Positions 10,467 to 20,439 of a stretch of DNA of 34,630 nucleotides are shown one piece after another. The notes under the pieces were generated by a model, which worked only from the letters and a program-made list of their open reading frames with translations, was not told the DNA's origin and did no database searches. How positions within the stretch are numbered: position 1 is the stretch's first letter; each line of letters starts with the position of its first letter. The position numbers were made by a program, and so were the translations under genes. Source of the DNA: Tieghemiomyces parasiticus (lineage: Eukaryota > Kickxellomycota > Dimargaritomycetes > Dimargaritales > Dimargaritaceae); the NCBI GenBank assembly GCA_027575765.1, contig JANBPT010000463.1, positions 1 to 34,630 of the forward strand, given 5' to 3'.

Positions 10467-11931
10467 TTAAATGTCACCTCCAAATGGAAGCTCTATCTGG
10501 TTTCGGTTCACGCCAGCCAGTTCCTCGGCCTCAGTCACGTTGACAATTACGCGAATTAGCCCGTCTTGAGTCACTTTCAGGTCTTTAAAGGGTTGGTCGT
10601 GGAATCTGCAAGGGATCGGATCATCGGCAGGATCTGTCAATTCCAATGCCTCGGCCGCTCTGTCGAAACGCCAGACTCGAGCGCAACTTGCCAAACCGAA
10701 GGAGGTATACGAGATACCATCAATCGGACGTCGCAAGTTTAGTTGTTCCCACACTTGAGATGGGTCGGCCTCCAAGATTGACTCGGCCGCCAGGAGGTAG
10801 ACGTACCAGTAAATGTAGCCGTCCGCCGCGTTATTTGCAACCAGATCATCCAACGTACCAGCGAGCGCTTGTACGTCACGCCGGGCGACTAGGTGCGCCA
10901 GGTAAGTCAAGGTCGTACGAGCTTTAAACTGGCTGGGAGTGATCAACGGGACGTCATCCCTTAGCTCGGGCCAAGCGGCCCGCTGGCCAAACTGCTCAGG
11001 CCACGAGGCCGTGTACAAATTGGACAACCAAGCGTTGTCGTGGAGGTGACGTTGGACCAGTAGCCAAAACCGAGTTGTCCATGCGATGCTGTTGGCTCGG
11101 CAGAGAACGGCCACGTAAGGCAGAAGGTGGCCCAGCTGACTGTCACTGAGGCTGCCGAGCGCCGCATAGCCCGGGTCATTCTCTAGCGTTGATCGGTCGA
11201 AGTGGCTCGTCAGCGCGAGAATTAGGGCATGGTCGTTTGGAGTTCCAGGCAGGGGAAGACGAATGGCGAGGTTGGACCGGTTTCCCGAAAACAGCCTCAA
11301 CAGTCGTACCCACATCGTCATATGATGCGTCAGCTGGAAGCGCGCCTGGGGAATAAAGCAGTCCTGCAGTGCTTCAGCAACCTCCCTAGCGTCTAACATT
11401 CCGTCCTGGCTGGCTTGGAAATCGAATTCCGGGCTAAAGTATTCGAGGCACAAGGTACCCGGCAGCGGGGTGGCAGTCTCGACGGGCTAAGGAACGTGGG
11501 AATAACGGTAGGAGAGTTTCCGGTATGTAAGGAATGAGTGTATCGGAATCCACGTAGGATGCTGTTAGGATAACCAGTACGGATACGGTTAGCCCCGGAG
11601 AAGGGACCTCTGGTGTATAGGGTCTAATGGGTAGGAGTGATCCAACCTATGAGGTACAGCATCTTTGCAGTATGAAGCTTCCCAGGATACCCGGGAGAGG
11701 CCGATTAGGGATGTTCGGTAACATGGCAGCGTATGTTATCTGACTTACCGCAGGCGTGTAATCATTACTACGGTATTGGTAGGTGAGCCCACGGCGCGCA
11801 AGGTGGTGCTGTGGCTGATCGGGCGAGAGCGAGGTAGGGACGACCAAGTTGACCCTGGCGTCAGAGAGACCCAGGCTCCCGATGGCCGCATATAGTACAG
11901 CAAGCGAAATGAGAGCGACACGATAAACCAT
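10467..11931 (-). CDS. Predicted secreted 400-residue protein, family not recognised
   Basis: I do not recognise this family. Two exons on the minus strand, 11931-11749 and 11486-10467, join in phase 0 (donor GCG|GTAAGT, acceptor CCTTAG|CCC). Exon 1 encodes a clear signal peptide (MVYRVALISLAVLYAAIGSL with cleavage probably after LSDA near residue 25) and a short mature start containing LARR, a possible propeptide site. Exon 2 encodes a mostly helical soluble protein with no further membrane segment, rich in Leu, Ala, Trp and Tyr (for example YIYWYVYLLAAESILEA). The mature part has few cysteines, which is unusual for a small effector. SQDGMLDAREVAEAL faintly resembles an EF-hand loop, but one loop alone is not evidence. 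It could act in the secretory pathway, the cell wall or outside the cell. The large second exon supports a real gene. Confidence 0.72.
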
Positions 11932-12714
11932 TGTGAGTTATGTGGAGAATGGATACGACGTGTGTGATGGCGGAGACGAGACACTGGCGTTGCGAAAGCG
12001 GTAATTGGGAAACGGCCGAGTGGCGAGGGTGGGTGGTCGATTGGTGAAGGAAACCGCTGTTATTATATCAAGGGGCCAAGCTGGGATATCCTGGCGTGGG
12101 CGGTACGAGTACGGCACTAATTGAAACTAAGTCTGGTCGGAACTCGGAAAAGGAGTGTCGGAAGGAAGGTGCGGAGGAGTTGGTCGCGACTTGTATCACA
12201 GCAAGCGCCACAGAGCCGGCCTACGATGTTGTGGTGGCTTCGTCATGACGCCACAGTGACGCTAAATCAACGGGTGCGGCGCGTTGGTATACGAAGCCTA
12301 AAAATGGGGCGGAGCGAAGAGAAGGGAGAAGAGAGGCCAGGGTGATACAACCATTTCGGTACTGGCCCATGGGCGTACTAAATCCAATTGCTCTACAGCT
12401 ACGCGGCAGGGGTGCCATCCATCGCTGGAACCGAGGAGAGGAGAGGGGAAGGAAAGACTAGCGCCCGGTAATCATTGGTATGAAAAGACGGGCCCGGCAG
12501 GCTTTTTATCAAAATTGACAGCGAAGGGTAATTAAAGTAATCAAACATCGGTAAAACGTCGCATCAAAACACACACACACACACACACATACACTGGGCC
12601 GTCACAAAAGGTACTAACCCAATCAGCCATTGCCATAAAAGAGTGTGGCATACTTGGACTTTATCGAGGAAGTCAAAAAAGGTAGTGGCAACAGTAACTG
12701 TACATGAAGGAGGG
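11932..12714. other. Intergenic region with an AC microsatellite
   Basis: This 783-nt stretch is the upstream region of the secreted-protein gene and the 3' flank of the Nud1/Cdc11-like gene. Short frames on both strands (for example 12121-12345 and 12221-12418) are G- or C-rich shadows without protein character. The simple repeat at 12569-12589 is annotated separately. Confidence 0.5.
12569..12589. repeat. (AC)n microsatellite
   Basis: A perfect AC dinucleotide tract of about 10 units lies in the 3' flank of the Nud1/Cdc11-like gene, roughly 125 nt beyond its stop codon. Confidence 0.95.
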
Positions 12715-15700
12715 TCAATTAGAGTGGATTGGCTCGGCATCGCTCTTCACCGCCGCTAGCCTTCCCGATGGCGGAGCCCGGCCCGCCCGGCCGCTAGACG
12801 CCATGGCAGCCCTGTCGGACACGAGACCCTTCGACTCGGCTCCTTTGGTTAATTCTGGTATCGGGTTATCCCGCAGGTCCAGACGCTTCATATGGGGGAA
12901 ACGCAGACAGAACCGGGTGGGGTGTACGGTGATTCCGCACCCGCGGAGCTCGAGCTGAACGAGATTGGGCAGGGTGAAGGGGCGCTGGTCTAGGGTAAGG
13001 GCGGGCTGGCAGTCGGTACCGGAAAGGTACAGGTTACTGATGAGCGGTATGGCCTCCCAATCGATGACCAAAGGCAGCAGTTGGTGATGCTGGCGGTAAT
13101 ATGAATGGGGGCGCGAATGAGGACGGGGCCGTGCGGGGGATAGCTGGGGTAAGTGTGGGGAAACTGGGTGGGATATAGAGCCAAGGTGAGTCTGGCGCAA
13201 AGACAGGTTGCGCAGGTCGTGCCAGATATACCGGGTCGGCAGTGAGGGGCTCGCCGCCGCGCCCGGGGCTGCAACGCCGGCTGTTCCAGGCATGGGCGAA
13301 GTAATCGCGGAGGGCAGGTGTGCGACCGGAGGTGGCGCGTAATCGGTGGTATGGGTCGGATTCATCGGACAGACGATAGGGTAGAACGTGGCCAAAAACA
13401 CATTGACGCCGGAATCGTCCGCGTAAAACGTTTTGAGGTGGGGGAAATAATACGTCCACAGGAAGGCGCAGCTCCGCCACGGGCACGGCCGGTCGCTCAG
13501 GGCTCCGCTATGGGCACACGAGCGGACCGCTGACTGCGGGGCGCCCATATCGTGACTGCAGCCGAGCCGTGGGTTATCACTAATACGCAGAGTGCGAAGC
13601 TGCCGTGCCGGTCCGTTAAGATGAAAACAGCCGAGGTCGTTGGAGTCGAGGTTCAGCAGTTTCAGCCGGGGAAACTGGTCGATGGCCGGTACGCTGGTGA
13701 TCCGGTTTTGGGCCAAGTCGAGCTGTTCAAGGCGTGGACACACAGTCGGATCGAGATCGATGAACTCGAGGTGGTTACCGCGCATGCTGAGGGTGAGAAG
13801 GCGAGGCAGACGGCCTAGGTCGGCGAGGGACCTGACTTGGTTGCCATCAGCGCGGAGGGTGCGCAGGTGCCGCAGCCCGGCGAGAGCGTCGAGATTGGTT
13901 AGCCGGTTATGCGACACGTCAAGGTGTTCGAGGTGAGACCACCAGTTGCTCGGGTCGGGGTTGAGGGCCGGGAGGGCCGTTAAACGGTTGCGCGCCGCAA
14001 CGAGACGGGTGACAGCAGGGAGGGCCACGTCGACGGTTGTGAGACAGTTGTCGGATAGATCGAGGTCCTCAACATCCCCAATGTAAGGAGCCAGGTCGGT
14101 GAGGGAGATGAGGTGGCGGCCGCGGAGGTCCCAGGTCGAACCCTCGGGCAAGTGAAACACACTGGAGAGGAGGAGCTGGGCCGGGCGGGCCGATATCGAT
14201 GGAGAAGGTACCAGTGCGGCGGCGGAGGTTGATACGGTGGCATTGGTGCTGTCGGCGGAGCCTGCAGGGACCTGGTAGCTGTGATACTGCTGGCGAGTAG
14301 AAGCTACTGATACGGTGCGAAGGTGGCCGGGCGCCCCGGAACCCGGTTCGGCGTGGGTCGTGGTAATCTGAATGTGGCGGGTTCTGGCGTCGACGGCCAC
14401 CACCTGGCTTGAGGTTGGCGGTTGATTCTGTAAACGGGGCACTGGTGGTCGACTACGCTGCGGGGTGGGCACAGCCGCCGATAAGTCTTCTGAGGCTAAA
14501 GGCCGGTGTATCGGGGTCGGTGTAACGGGGGGAAGAGCGGGTGTAGCGGTGGCGTTGGTGGTGATCCGCGGGGATGGGGCGGTGACAGGTACCCTAGAAG
14601 AAGGCAGTAGGCCCTTCTTGGGTGGCGGATAGCCGGCGGGCGATGGCCGGGCAGGGGTAGAGGGACGGTTTACAGGTGCCGTCGGTGAGGTACAAGGCAG
14701 CCGGTCATCGCCATCCAGGGAGCTCTGCAGGTCGTCAATACTCTGGAAGGGATCAGGGCTCTCGATCAGCGACATGGACGCCGCGGTGTCGAGTGGCCGC
14801 GGAGTCATGAGCAGCTGGGCATTGGTCCCAGGTACCACACCCTGGCCGTCATTCTCCGCTAACCCGGACGAGCTCTCCCCAGTGGTGGTGGTATTGGTGG
14901 CGGAAGTTGACGTATTCCCACTCTGGAACAGACTAGGGTAGCTGTCAGTATCGAAACACGGTTCGCCCCGACCGGCTGTCGTGGGTGACCGGGCATCGTG
15001 GTCTTCACCATTTGGGTACTGTGGTGACGGGTGGGCCCGGTGGCCACCGGCAGGAACGCGTACGCGTACCCAGCGGCACTTCACCTTATCGTACCGCATG
15101 TCGCCCACACGTTCCGGGATGGCGCAACCCAGATTGCCAGGGGTAATCCGGTGCATACCCGGGGTCGATATGGTGGGTAGGACGACCAGGGGCTTGACAG
15201 GCGTCTCAGGCGTTTTCAACGCGGCAGCGGCGGTAGCCGTTATCGGGTTGGTGGCGGGCACGGAGGACGTGGACATGGACGACGAGGCAGTCACTAGCGA
15301 GGCGGGGTTGTGGGTATCCTGGAGCTGCAGTGCGCTTCCCAGAGAGTCCGACGAATCGACCGTCGGGGTGGGTAAGCGCACGCGCTTCCCGGCAGCAGCA
15401 GCGGGAGCTGGCGGTGGCGGTCGGGTCCAATTTTCTTCAGCGAGGCCCGGCAACTTAGGGTAAGGTAGTAACGGGGGTAGGATACCCTGGCCACTGGGCG
15501 CGCGGATGGGGACGATCTGTGTCGTCGGTACGGCACTGGCAGGTGCAGCCCTTGCCTCGCGGGCCCGCAGACTCTGCGGCTTGCTCGCCGAGATTGAGCT
15601 GAGCTGGTCAATGTCGGACGGAAATGTCAGGCCTGTGGTAGCACCGGGGGCAGACTGTCCTGAAGCGTTATTGTCGTCGCCGGAGGATTCTAACACGGGC

Positions 15701-16932
15701 CGCCCCGGCTGGCCTCTTGCGTTCGATGGGGCAAGTGCCGGTGGAGAATGAAACAGAGACAGTGGACCGGACGCAGTAAACAGTTGCTGGGCCCGAGGAA
15801 GGCTTCCACGACCACTACGGGCCGTACTTCCCGCTCCACGTGGGGACGGGCCAGGCCGACCGTTGACCTGCGCTACCCCTGGCCGGCCACCACCGCACTG
15901 ACTACTCTGCGAGGTCGACGACGTGGCGGATAATTGGTGCGAGTACCGGTGGATGGAAGCGGTTGGTGGGTCGTCGAAATTGACCCGACGGTGGGACAGG
16001 TGGGTCCGGGGTTTAGGCCTCAACGAGCCTGGCGAATCGTTTGAGTGGAGCGGTGAAGGCCCGGCGCCGTTCCGAGTGGCCCGCACGGGTGAGTTGTCGA
16101 CGGTGGCGGTGGCGTCAAGCCGGTCAATCATGGCCAACATGCGCTCCTGGGTGGTCGAGTTGAAATCGAAGCGGAGAAGCTGCTGAACGTTGATGCGGAG
16201 GTCACGGTCCGTCGGGGATGGGTTTATCGACGGGATGGAGGATGTCGGCGTAATGTGGGCGGGCATATCGGGCGAACGAAAGGACGATGGGGTACGCGGG
16301 ATGACCGTTACCGTATCAAGGCTGCCGGAAGTGATGGACGAGGCCGTTGCCACAGGGACGTTTAGACCGACCAGTTCGGGAGTCAGAGGGTTCGATGTTT
16401 GGCTGATAAAATCACCGCTGCCCAGGTCGACCACCGACCGGGCGGAGTTGACTGACCCGTTGGTTGAAGGCGTGGCGGGCTGGACCCGGAGCTCATGGCG
16501 CAGGGCACTCGGCGCCAGCTGCCGGGCTGGAACCACGGGTGTGAGTTCGGGGCTCTCGGGTTGCGGATCGAACATATTTTCGAGCTGGGTGGGCCGGAAA
16601 ATGTCGGCCAGTTCGCCAGCGTCTTCCTCCATGACCTGGTGCCAGCCCTCACTTGGCCGGATGACAGGGTGGGTGCCAGAATCGGTGCGGAGGGATACCA
16701 CACTGCCCTCAACCATCGAATTACCGTGGTCGTTAACGTCGTCATCGCCATTGAATTGTACTGACGGAGCGGTGCTGACGCTGCCCTGACTTGACTGGCC
16801 GAGGGCGGAGTCGGGCCGGCTGGGAAGCCGGTCGGTTTTTGGTGACCGGGCCGGGAACTGGCATAGCGGGTTCTGCTCGAACTGCGCGAAAAAGGCGTCC
16901 GTGTCGATAGGGACGTCCTCGACCTGGCTCAT
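12715..16932 (-). CDS. Cdc11/Nud1-like spindle-pole scaffold with leucine-rich repeats
   Basis: This 1405-residue intronless protein most resembles fungal Cdc11/Nud1, the spindle-pole-body scaffold that recruits the septation-initiation or mitotic-exit network (animal relative centriolin). The first 900 or so residues are low-complexity Ser/Pro/Thr/Gly-rich and probably disordered. Within them VGDMRYDKVKCRWVRVR (M612, W621) resembles the MxFDxxxMxW motif I recall in Nud1, Cdc11 and Byr4/Bfa1 proteins. From about residue 930 there are regular leucine-rich repeats of the SDS22-like type: VEDLDLSDNCLTTVD, LEHLDVSHNRLTNLDAL, LRTLRADGNQVRSLADL, LLTLSMRGNHLEFIDLD, LEQLDLAQNRITSVPAI, and late repeats LRNLSLRQTHL and MKRLDLRDNPIPEL. 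LKTFYADDSGVNVF is also typical of this group. LRRs alone are common, so the combination of motif, architecture and length carries the call. Confidence 0.78.
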   Translation of the reverse strand: MSQVEDVPIDTDAFFAQFEQNPLCQFPARSPKTDRLPSRPDSALGQSSQGSVSTAPSVQFNGDDDVNDHGNSMVEGSVVSLRTDSGTHPVIRPSEGWHQVMEEDAGELADIFRPTQLENMFDPQPESPELTPVVPARQLAPSALRHELRVQPATPSTNGSVNSARSVVDLGSGDFISQTSNPLTPELVGLNVPVATASSITSGSLDTVTVIPRTPSSFRSPDMPAHITPTSSIPSINPSPTDRDLRINVQQLLRFDFNSTTQERMLAMIDRLDATATVDNSPVRATRNGAGPSPLHSNDSPGSLRPKPRTHLSHRRVNFDDPPTASIHRYSHQLSATSSTSQSSQCGGGRPGVAQVNGRPGPSPRGAGSTARSGRGSLPRAQQLFTASGPLSLFHSPPALAPSNARGQPGRPVLESSGDDNNASGQSAPGATTGLTFPSDIDQLSSISASKPQSLRAREARAAPASAVPTTQIVPIRAPSGQGILPPLLPYPKLPGLAEENWTRPPPPAPAAAAGKRVRLPTPTVDSSDSLGSALQLQDTHNPASLVTASSSMSTSSVPATNPITATAAAALKTPETPVKPLVVLPTISTPGMHRITPGNLGCAIPERVGDMRYDKVKCRWVRVRVPAGGHRAHPSPQYPNGEDHDARSPTTAGRGEPCFDTDSYPSLFQSGNTSTSATNTTTTGESSSGLAENDGQGVVPGTNAQLLMTPRPLDTAASMSLIESPDPFQSIDDLQSSLDGDDRLPCTSPTAPVNRPSTPARPSPAGYPPPKKGLLPSSRVPVTAPSPRITTNATATPALPPVTPTPIHRPLASEDLSAAVPTPQRSRPPVPRLQNQPPTSSQVVAVDARTRHIQITTTHAEPGSGAPGHLRTVSVASTRQQYHSYQVPAGSADSTNATVSTSAAALVPSPSISARPAQLLLSSVFHLPEGSTWDLRGRHLISLTDLAPYIGDVEDLDLSDNCLTTVDVALPAVTRLVAARNRLTALPALNPDPSNWWSHLEHLDVSHNRLTNLDALAGLRHLRTLRADGNQVRSLADLGRLPRLLTLSMRGNHLEFIDLDPTVCPRLEQLDLAQNRITSVPAIDQFPRLKLLNLDSNDLGCFHLNGPARQLRTLRISDNPRLGCSHDMGAPQSAVRSCAHSGALSDRPCPWRSCAFLWTYYFPHLKTFYADDSGVNVFLATFYPIVCPMNPTHTTDYAPPPVAHLPSAITSPMPGTAGVAAPGAAASPSLPTRYIWHDLRNLSLRQTHLGSISHPVSPHLPQLSPARPRPHSRPHSYYRQHHQLLPLVIDWEAIPLISNLYLSGTDCQPALTLDQRPFTLPNLVQLELRGCGITVHPTRFCLRFPHMKRLDLRDNPIPELTKGAESKGLVSDRAAMASSGRAGRAPPSGRLAAVKSDAEPIHSN

Positions 16933-17167
16933 GGCGGTGACAAGGGGAGAAACGGCCTATGAGTATGGTCAGTCAGGGATTCCTGTGGAGAGGCAGGGGG
17001 TACTAGAGGATGTTGTACAATGCGCTAGTTGGAAAGTTATCGTATCAAGCAGACTTGGAGGCAAAGGTGAATCGGTCCCGGGAGGATGTAGCCCCAGGTA
17101 ACCGTGGCTTGGGTAGGGTTTCTGAATGTTTAAGTGGTGGGTAATGTGGCGGGTTTGAGTAGATATT

Positions 17168-17187
17168 GAGGAGGAGGAGGAGGAGGA
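17168..17187. repeat. (GAG)n trinucleotide repeat
   Basis: A short perfect GAG tract (TCC/CTC on the minus strand) lies about 240 nt upstream of the Nud1/Cdc11-like start codon. On the transcribed strand it is a pyrimidine-rich promoter-like element. Confidence 0.85.
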
Positions 17188-17613
17188 TTATTATTGAGGG
17201 GAGACAGAAGAGAGTTGCTTGAAAGTTAGTACATACCAACACCCCCGGCCCTATCTGCTAGTTACACACGCACGACACAACACAGGTCAATCAAACGACA
17301 ACAGTCCAAACCTAATTGCCGGCCTACGTCAGGCTACAGCCGGTAAATTTTTGGAGGGGGGTAAGGTAAACAGGGCCAGGGGAAGGAGGGTCAAAGAATG
17401 AGAAGGGAGAGATCAGCTCCCCTTTAAGGTGAATTCAATGTGAATCTAATGCGGGCCCGCCGATGGGGCCAAGGAGGAGGGGGCGGGCAGCCAGCCAAAA
17501 TCCATGGGGGTGGAGACCTTTACAATGGACCAAAGTCTTCGTAATCTTGCTAGATGGTATTTAACCTTGGATGCCGGGACGACTGTGGCTAAGAACAGAT
17601 TACTGACCGTCCG

Positions 17614-17619
17614 TTTATT
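17614..17619 (-). terminator. Candidate polyadenylation signal of SHM2
   Basis: AATAAA on the minus strand lies about 200 nt past the SHM2 stop codon and is followed by sequence with no coding frame. This is a motif match only, with no transcript evidence. Confidence 0.4.
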
Positions 17620-17822
17620 GGAAGAAGTGAAGAACCTCCAGGATTAGAGGCCCCATCAAATGAGTTAAGAAAGGAGATTGAGACAAAACAGTAAACAAAA
17701 ATAAAAAGCGTCCATGGTAAAATCGCTCAAACAGAAAAAAAAAGGCTAAAGAGAAAAAGATAGATGAGCCTGGGACGGTCAGTCAGCCGGTCTAGCACCG
17801 AAGGGGTTCGGAGCCACCATAT

Positions 17823-19241
17823 TTAGTGGGTGTTGGGCTTGAGGTTGCTGGCGTCAAAACCGGGCATGGGGAAGCTAGTGGCAAAGGCTTCGACGTCGGT
17901 GCGGAGCTGGGCGAGGGCGGCGTGGCCGTCGAGAGCCTTAATAAAGTCCTTGAGTAGGCGGCTTCCGCAAGAACTCTGGACCTCAATGGCGATCTGGACG
18001 GCGCGATGAAGAAATTCAGCGACGCGGACAAAGTCGTCCTCGGTGAAGGAGCGGGAGGTGAGGGCGGAAGCGCCCAGTCGGACGCCGCCAGGAGTCACGG
18101 CGCTGACGTCGCCGTGGACCGAGTTCTTGTTGATGGTGATGTTGGCCAAGTCGCAGATCTTCTCAATCTTGCTGCCGGTCACCTTGTGCGGACGGAGATC
18201 CCAGAGCACCGAGTGGTTGTCGGTACCGCCAGTCACCAGCTTGTAGCCGTAGCCGACTAGGGCCTCGCCGAGGCGGCAGGCGTTAGCGCGGACGGCCTTG
18301 GCGTAGGCTACAAACTCGGGACTAGCGGCCTGCTTGAGGGCCACGGCCACGGCGGCGATGGTATTGTTGTGCGGGCCACCCTGGCACGACGGGAACACGG
18401 CCTGGTTGATGCGGCTCTCGAGGTCCTTGTTGCGGGCGGCGTCCGAGTGGCGACGGAAGAAAATGAGGCCGGCGCGGGGACCGCGCAGGGTCTTGTGGGT
18501 GGTGGTGGTGACCACATCGCACACCTCGAAGGGGTTGGCAGCCTCGCGCGCGGCGACCAGACCACTAATATGGGCCATGTCCATCATGAGGTAGGCGTCG
18601 TGTTGGTCGGCGATCGACCGCAGGCGAGAGTAGTCCCACTCGCGCGGATACGCGCTGGCGCCGCAAATGAGCACCTTGGGGCGGAACAGCTTGGCGTTGG
18701 CCTCCAGACGGTCGTAATCAATGTACCCAGTTGCCGTGTCCACCTGGTAGGGCATGGACTGGAAGTAGATGGATGACGACGAGATCTTCTTCTTGGCAGT
18801 CTGGTAGCCGTGGGTCAGGTGACCGCCTGAGGGCAGGTCTAGGCCCATGATGCGGTCCTGCGGATTGATTAGGGCCGTGAAGGTGGCGAAGTTGGCGGTG
18901 CTGCCCGAGTAGGGCTGCACGTTCACACCCCATTCCTTGGGGTCCAGGTGGAAGGCGGCCAGAGCACGCTCCTGGCACAACACCTCAATCTGGTCGACGT
19001 ACTCATTGCCACCGTAGTAGCGGGCGCCAGGGAGACCCTCCGAGTACTTGTTGGTCAAGCAGGAGCCGTTGGCTTCGAAGACGGCCTGCGAGGTGAAGTT
19101 CTCGGAGGCGATCAGCTCCAGGCCCGAGAACTGGCGGTACTTTTCCTTCTCGATCAGAGCGTCGATCTCGGGATCGTAAGAGGCCAGGGGCGTGTTAAGG
19201 AAGGCGTTGAAGGGCGCCGCGGACTTGGACTGGGAAGCCAT
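17823..19241 (-). CDS. SHM2: Serine hydroxymethyltransferase, cytosolic type
   Basis: This PLP enzyme interconverts serine plus tetrahydrofolate with glycine plus 5,10-methylene-tetrahydrofolate. It is a single exon of 472 residues, the usual length of the cytosolic eukaryotic form. Visible family motifs are LELIASENF (40s), [21 protein letters not shown] (about 62-82), [48 protein letters not shown] with the PLP-binding Lys at residue 250, [14 protein letters not shown], and [15 protein letters not shown]. The start at 19241 places the conserved region about 18 residues in, with no presequence, so I assign the cytosolic isoenzyme; a mitochondrial copy would be elsewhere. The common RIGTPALTSRG segment reads [11 protein letters not shown] here, a mild variation. 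The gene is divergent from MET22 across about 1.2 kb. Confidence 0.97.
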   Translation of the reverse strand: MASQSKSAAPFNAFLNTPLASYDPEIDALIEKEKYRQFSGLELIASENFTSQAVFEANGSCLTNKYSEGLPGARYYGGNEYVDQIEVLCQERALAAFHLDPKEWGVNVQPYSGSTANFATFTALINPQDRIMGLDLPSGGHLTHGYQTAKKKISSSSIYFQSMPYQVDTATGYIDYDRLEANAKLFRPKVLICGASAYPREWDYSRLRSIADQHDAYLMMDMAHISGLVAAREAANPFEVCDVVTTTTHKTLRGPRAGLIFFRRHSDAARNKDLESRINQAVFPSCQGGPHNNTIAAVAVALKQAASPEFVAYAKAVRANACRLGEALVGYGYKLVTGGTDNHSVLWDLRPHKVTGSKIEKICDLANITINKNSVHGDVSAVTPGGVRLGASALTSRSFTEDDFVRVAEFLHRAVQIAIEVQSSCGSRLLKDFIKALDGHAALAQLRTDVEAFATSFPMPGFDASNLKPNTH

Positions 19242-20439
19242 GGTGGGCAGACGAGTTGAATGCGGGGAGTTAGGTGGGACAGGTACGACACGAGTCAGCA
19301 GTGGAAGAGTGCGGGATTAGCTGGACAGGGGGCGATCAGCTTGGTAGTGGCACGATAAGGAAGCTAAGGTAAGGAGCAGGTCGCTGGCCCTAGGCGGCGC
19401 GCGAAGGTATGCGAACTTATATCGAGTATGCTTGGAGGGGAGGGTTGGGGAGACCGCGGGAGAGTGGCTGGGAAAAAAATTGATCTGAGACCCCCCAAGC
19501 GAAGTGGTGCAGCCAAGGTACCCCCCCCCCTTTCAGCCGCAGTGGAGAGCCCCAATAGGACGGCGGGGCCATAGTGCTGCCCTTCAGCAAGTCCACCCTG
19601 GCAGCAATGACAGGGCCCACTACCCGACTCGGTGGAGCCAATAGCCAGTGGGAAGTGGTGACCGCGAAAAAAATATATACGGCTGCTGCTGGCCACTCCA
19701 CTCGTGGCGCTTCGATAGGCTTGTCAATAGTCCCTGGTCGCCTGCGTTTCCGAAGATCAGTGGGGCTCGCCTCTGTTGTGTGGACCGCCGCTAGCCAATC
19801 GCAAGCGCGCTATTCACAACCCTATTGACTCACCTACGCCAGGGGTGCAAGGCACCCACGCCCCGAGGGGATTGGGGGGCACGAGGAGGCAGTGGGAGGT
19901 AGGATAGCGGTCCAAGTAGCCAAGGCCGCCTTGTCCCAACGGAAGGGCGATGGTTTGCAGGCCCCGCAATTGGGGCGGGCTCTAATAAACAAGCGCTACC
20001 AACACGCGAACCGAGGGTTTAGTACGCAGTCCAAGGTATACAGTTGCAGACAAATGGCGCTGTAGCGGTTGCGGGGTTTTAATAAAGCATGCTGCGCTGC
20101 ACACATGTCGCCACAACTCTGCGCTGCGCAGCGTAGTTTCCAACACACCTTTGGATTGTAAGCCACGGCAGAGTGCCATGACACCTTCCCTGTACAACAA
20201 CAGAAGGCTCCCGTCCAACGGCGGTGGCACTGGAGTGAATAGAGCAGTGGTCGGCTGTGACTGACGACGCGTGCCCTTGGGCGGCAGTGAAGACAACCTA
20301 TTCCTCCATGTGCCTGTTACACCACAGCCGACCTCCGCCGTTAGGTCCCCATATCGTCCATTCTCAATCGCCCAGGTCTGCTTCCCCTCCATTCCCAAAT
20401 CAACTCCGCTACGGAAACCGCTAGCCTTCACCCTACACC
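19242..20439. promoter_or_regulatory. Divergent intergenic region between SHM2 and MET22
   Basis: This 1198-nt spacer separates two divergent start codons. It contains C- and G-runs (about 19502-19540) and an A-run leading into ATATATA near 19667-19678. TATA-like elements are noted separately. Frames here (for example 19982-20431 on the minus strand) have no recognisable similarity. A 5' UTR intron for either gene is possible but cannot be shown. MET22 is preceded by a pyrimidine-rich stretch of about 100 nt. Confidence 0.45.
19417..19424 (-). promoter_or_regulatory. Candidate TATA element of SHM2
   Basis: On the minus strand the sequence GATATAAG occurs about 180 nt upstream of the SHM2 start codon, a plausible distance for a core promoter with a 5' UTR. 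A second A/T tract (ATATATA, about 19671-19678) lies further upstream and could serve either gene. Motif match only. Confidence 0.3.

Larger units (their letters stand above)
16933..17822. other. Intergenic region between the Nud1-like gene and SHM2
   Basis: No coding frame is supported in this 890-nt stretch. It holds the promoter of the minus-strand Nud1/Cdc11-like gene and the 3' flank of SHM2, with a GAG repeat at 17168-17187 and A-rich tracts around 17690-17760. Confidence 0.55.

Noticed and set aside
16190..16789. A 199-codon plus-strand frame inside the Nud1/Cdc11-like gene
   Set aside because: It is antisense to a low-complexity GC-rich coding region, where long shadow frames are expected.
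19982..20431. A 149-codon minus-strand frame between SHM2 and MET22
   Set aside because: It overlaps the likely promoter and 5' UTR of MET22, has no recognisable similarity, and lacks protein-like composition.
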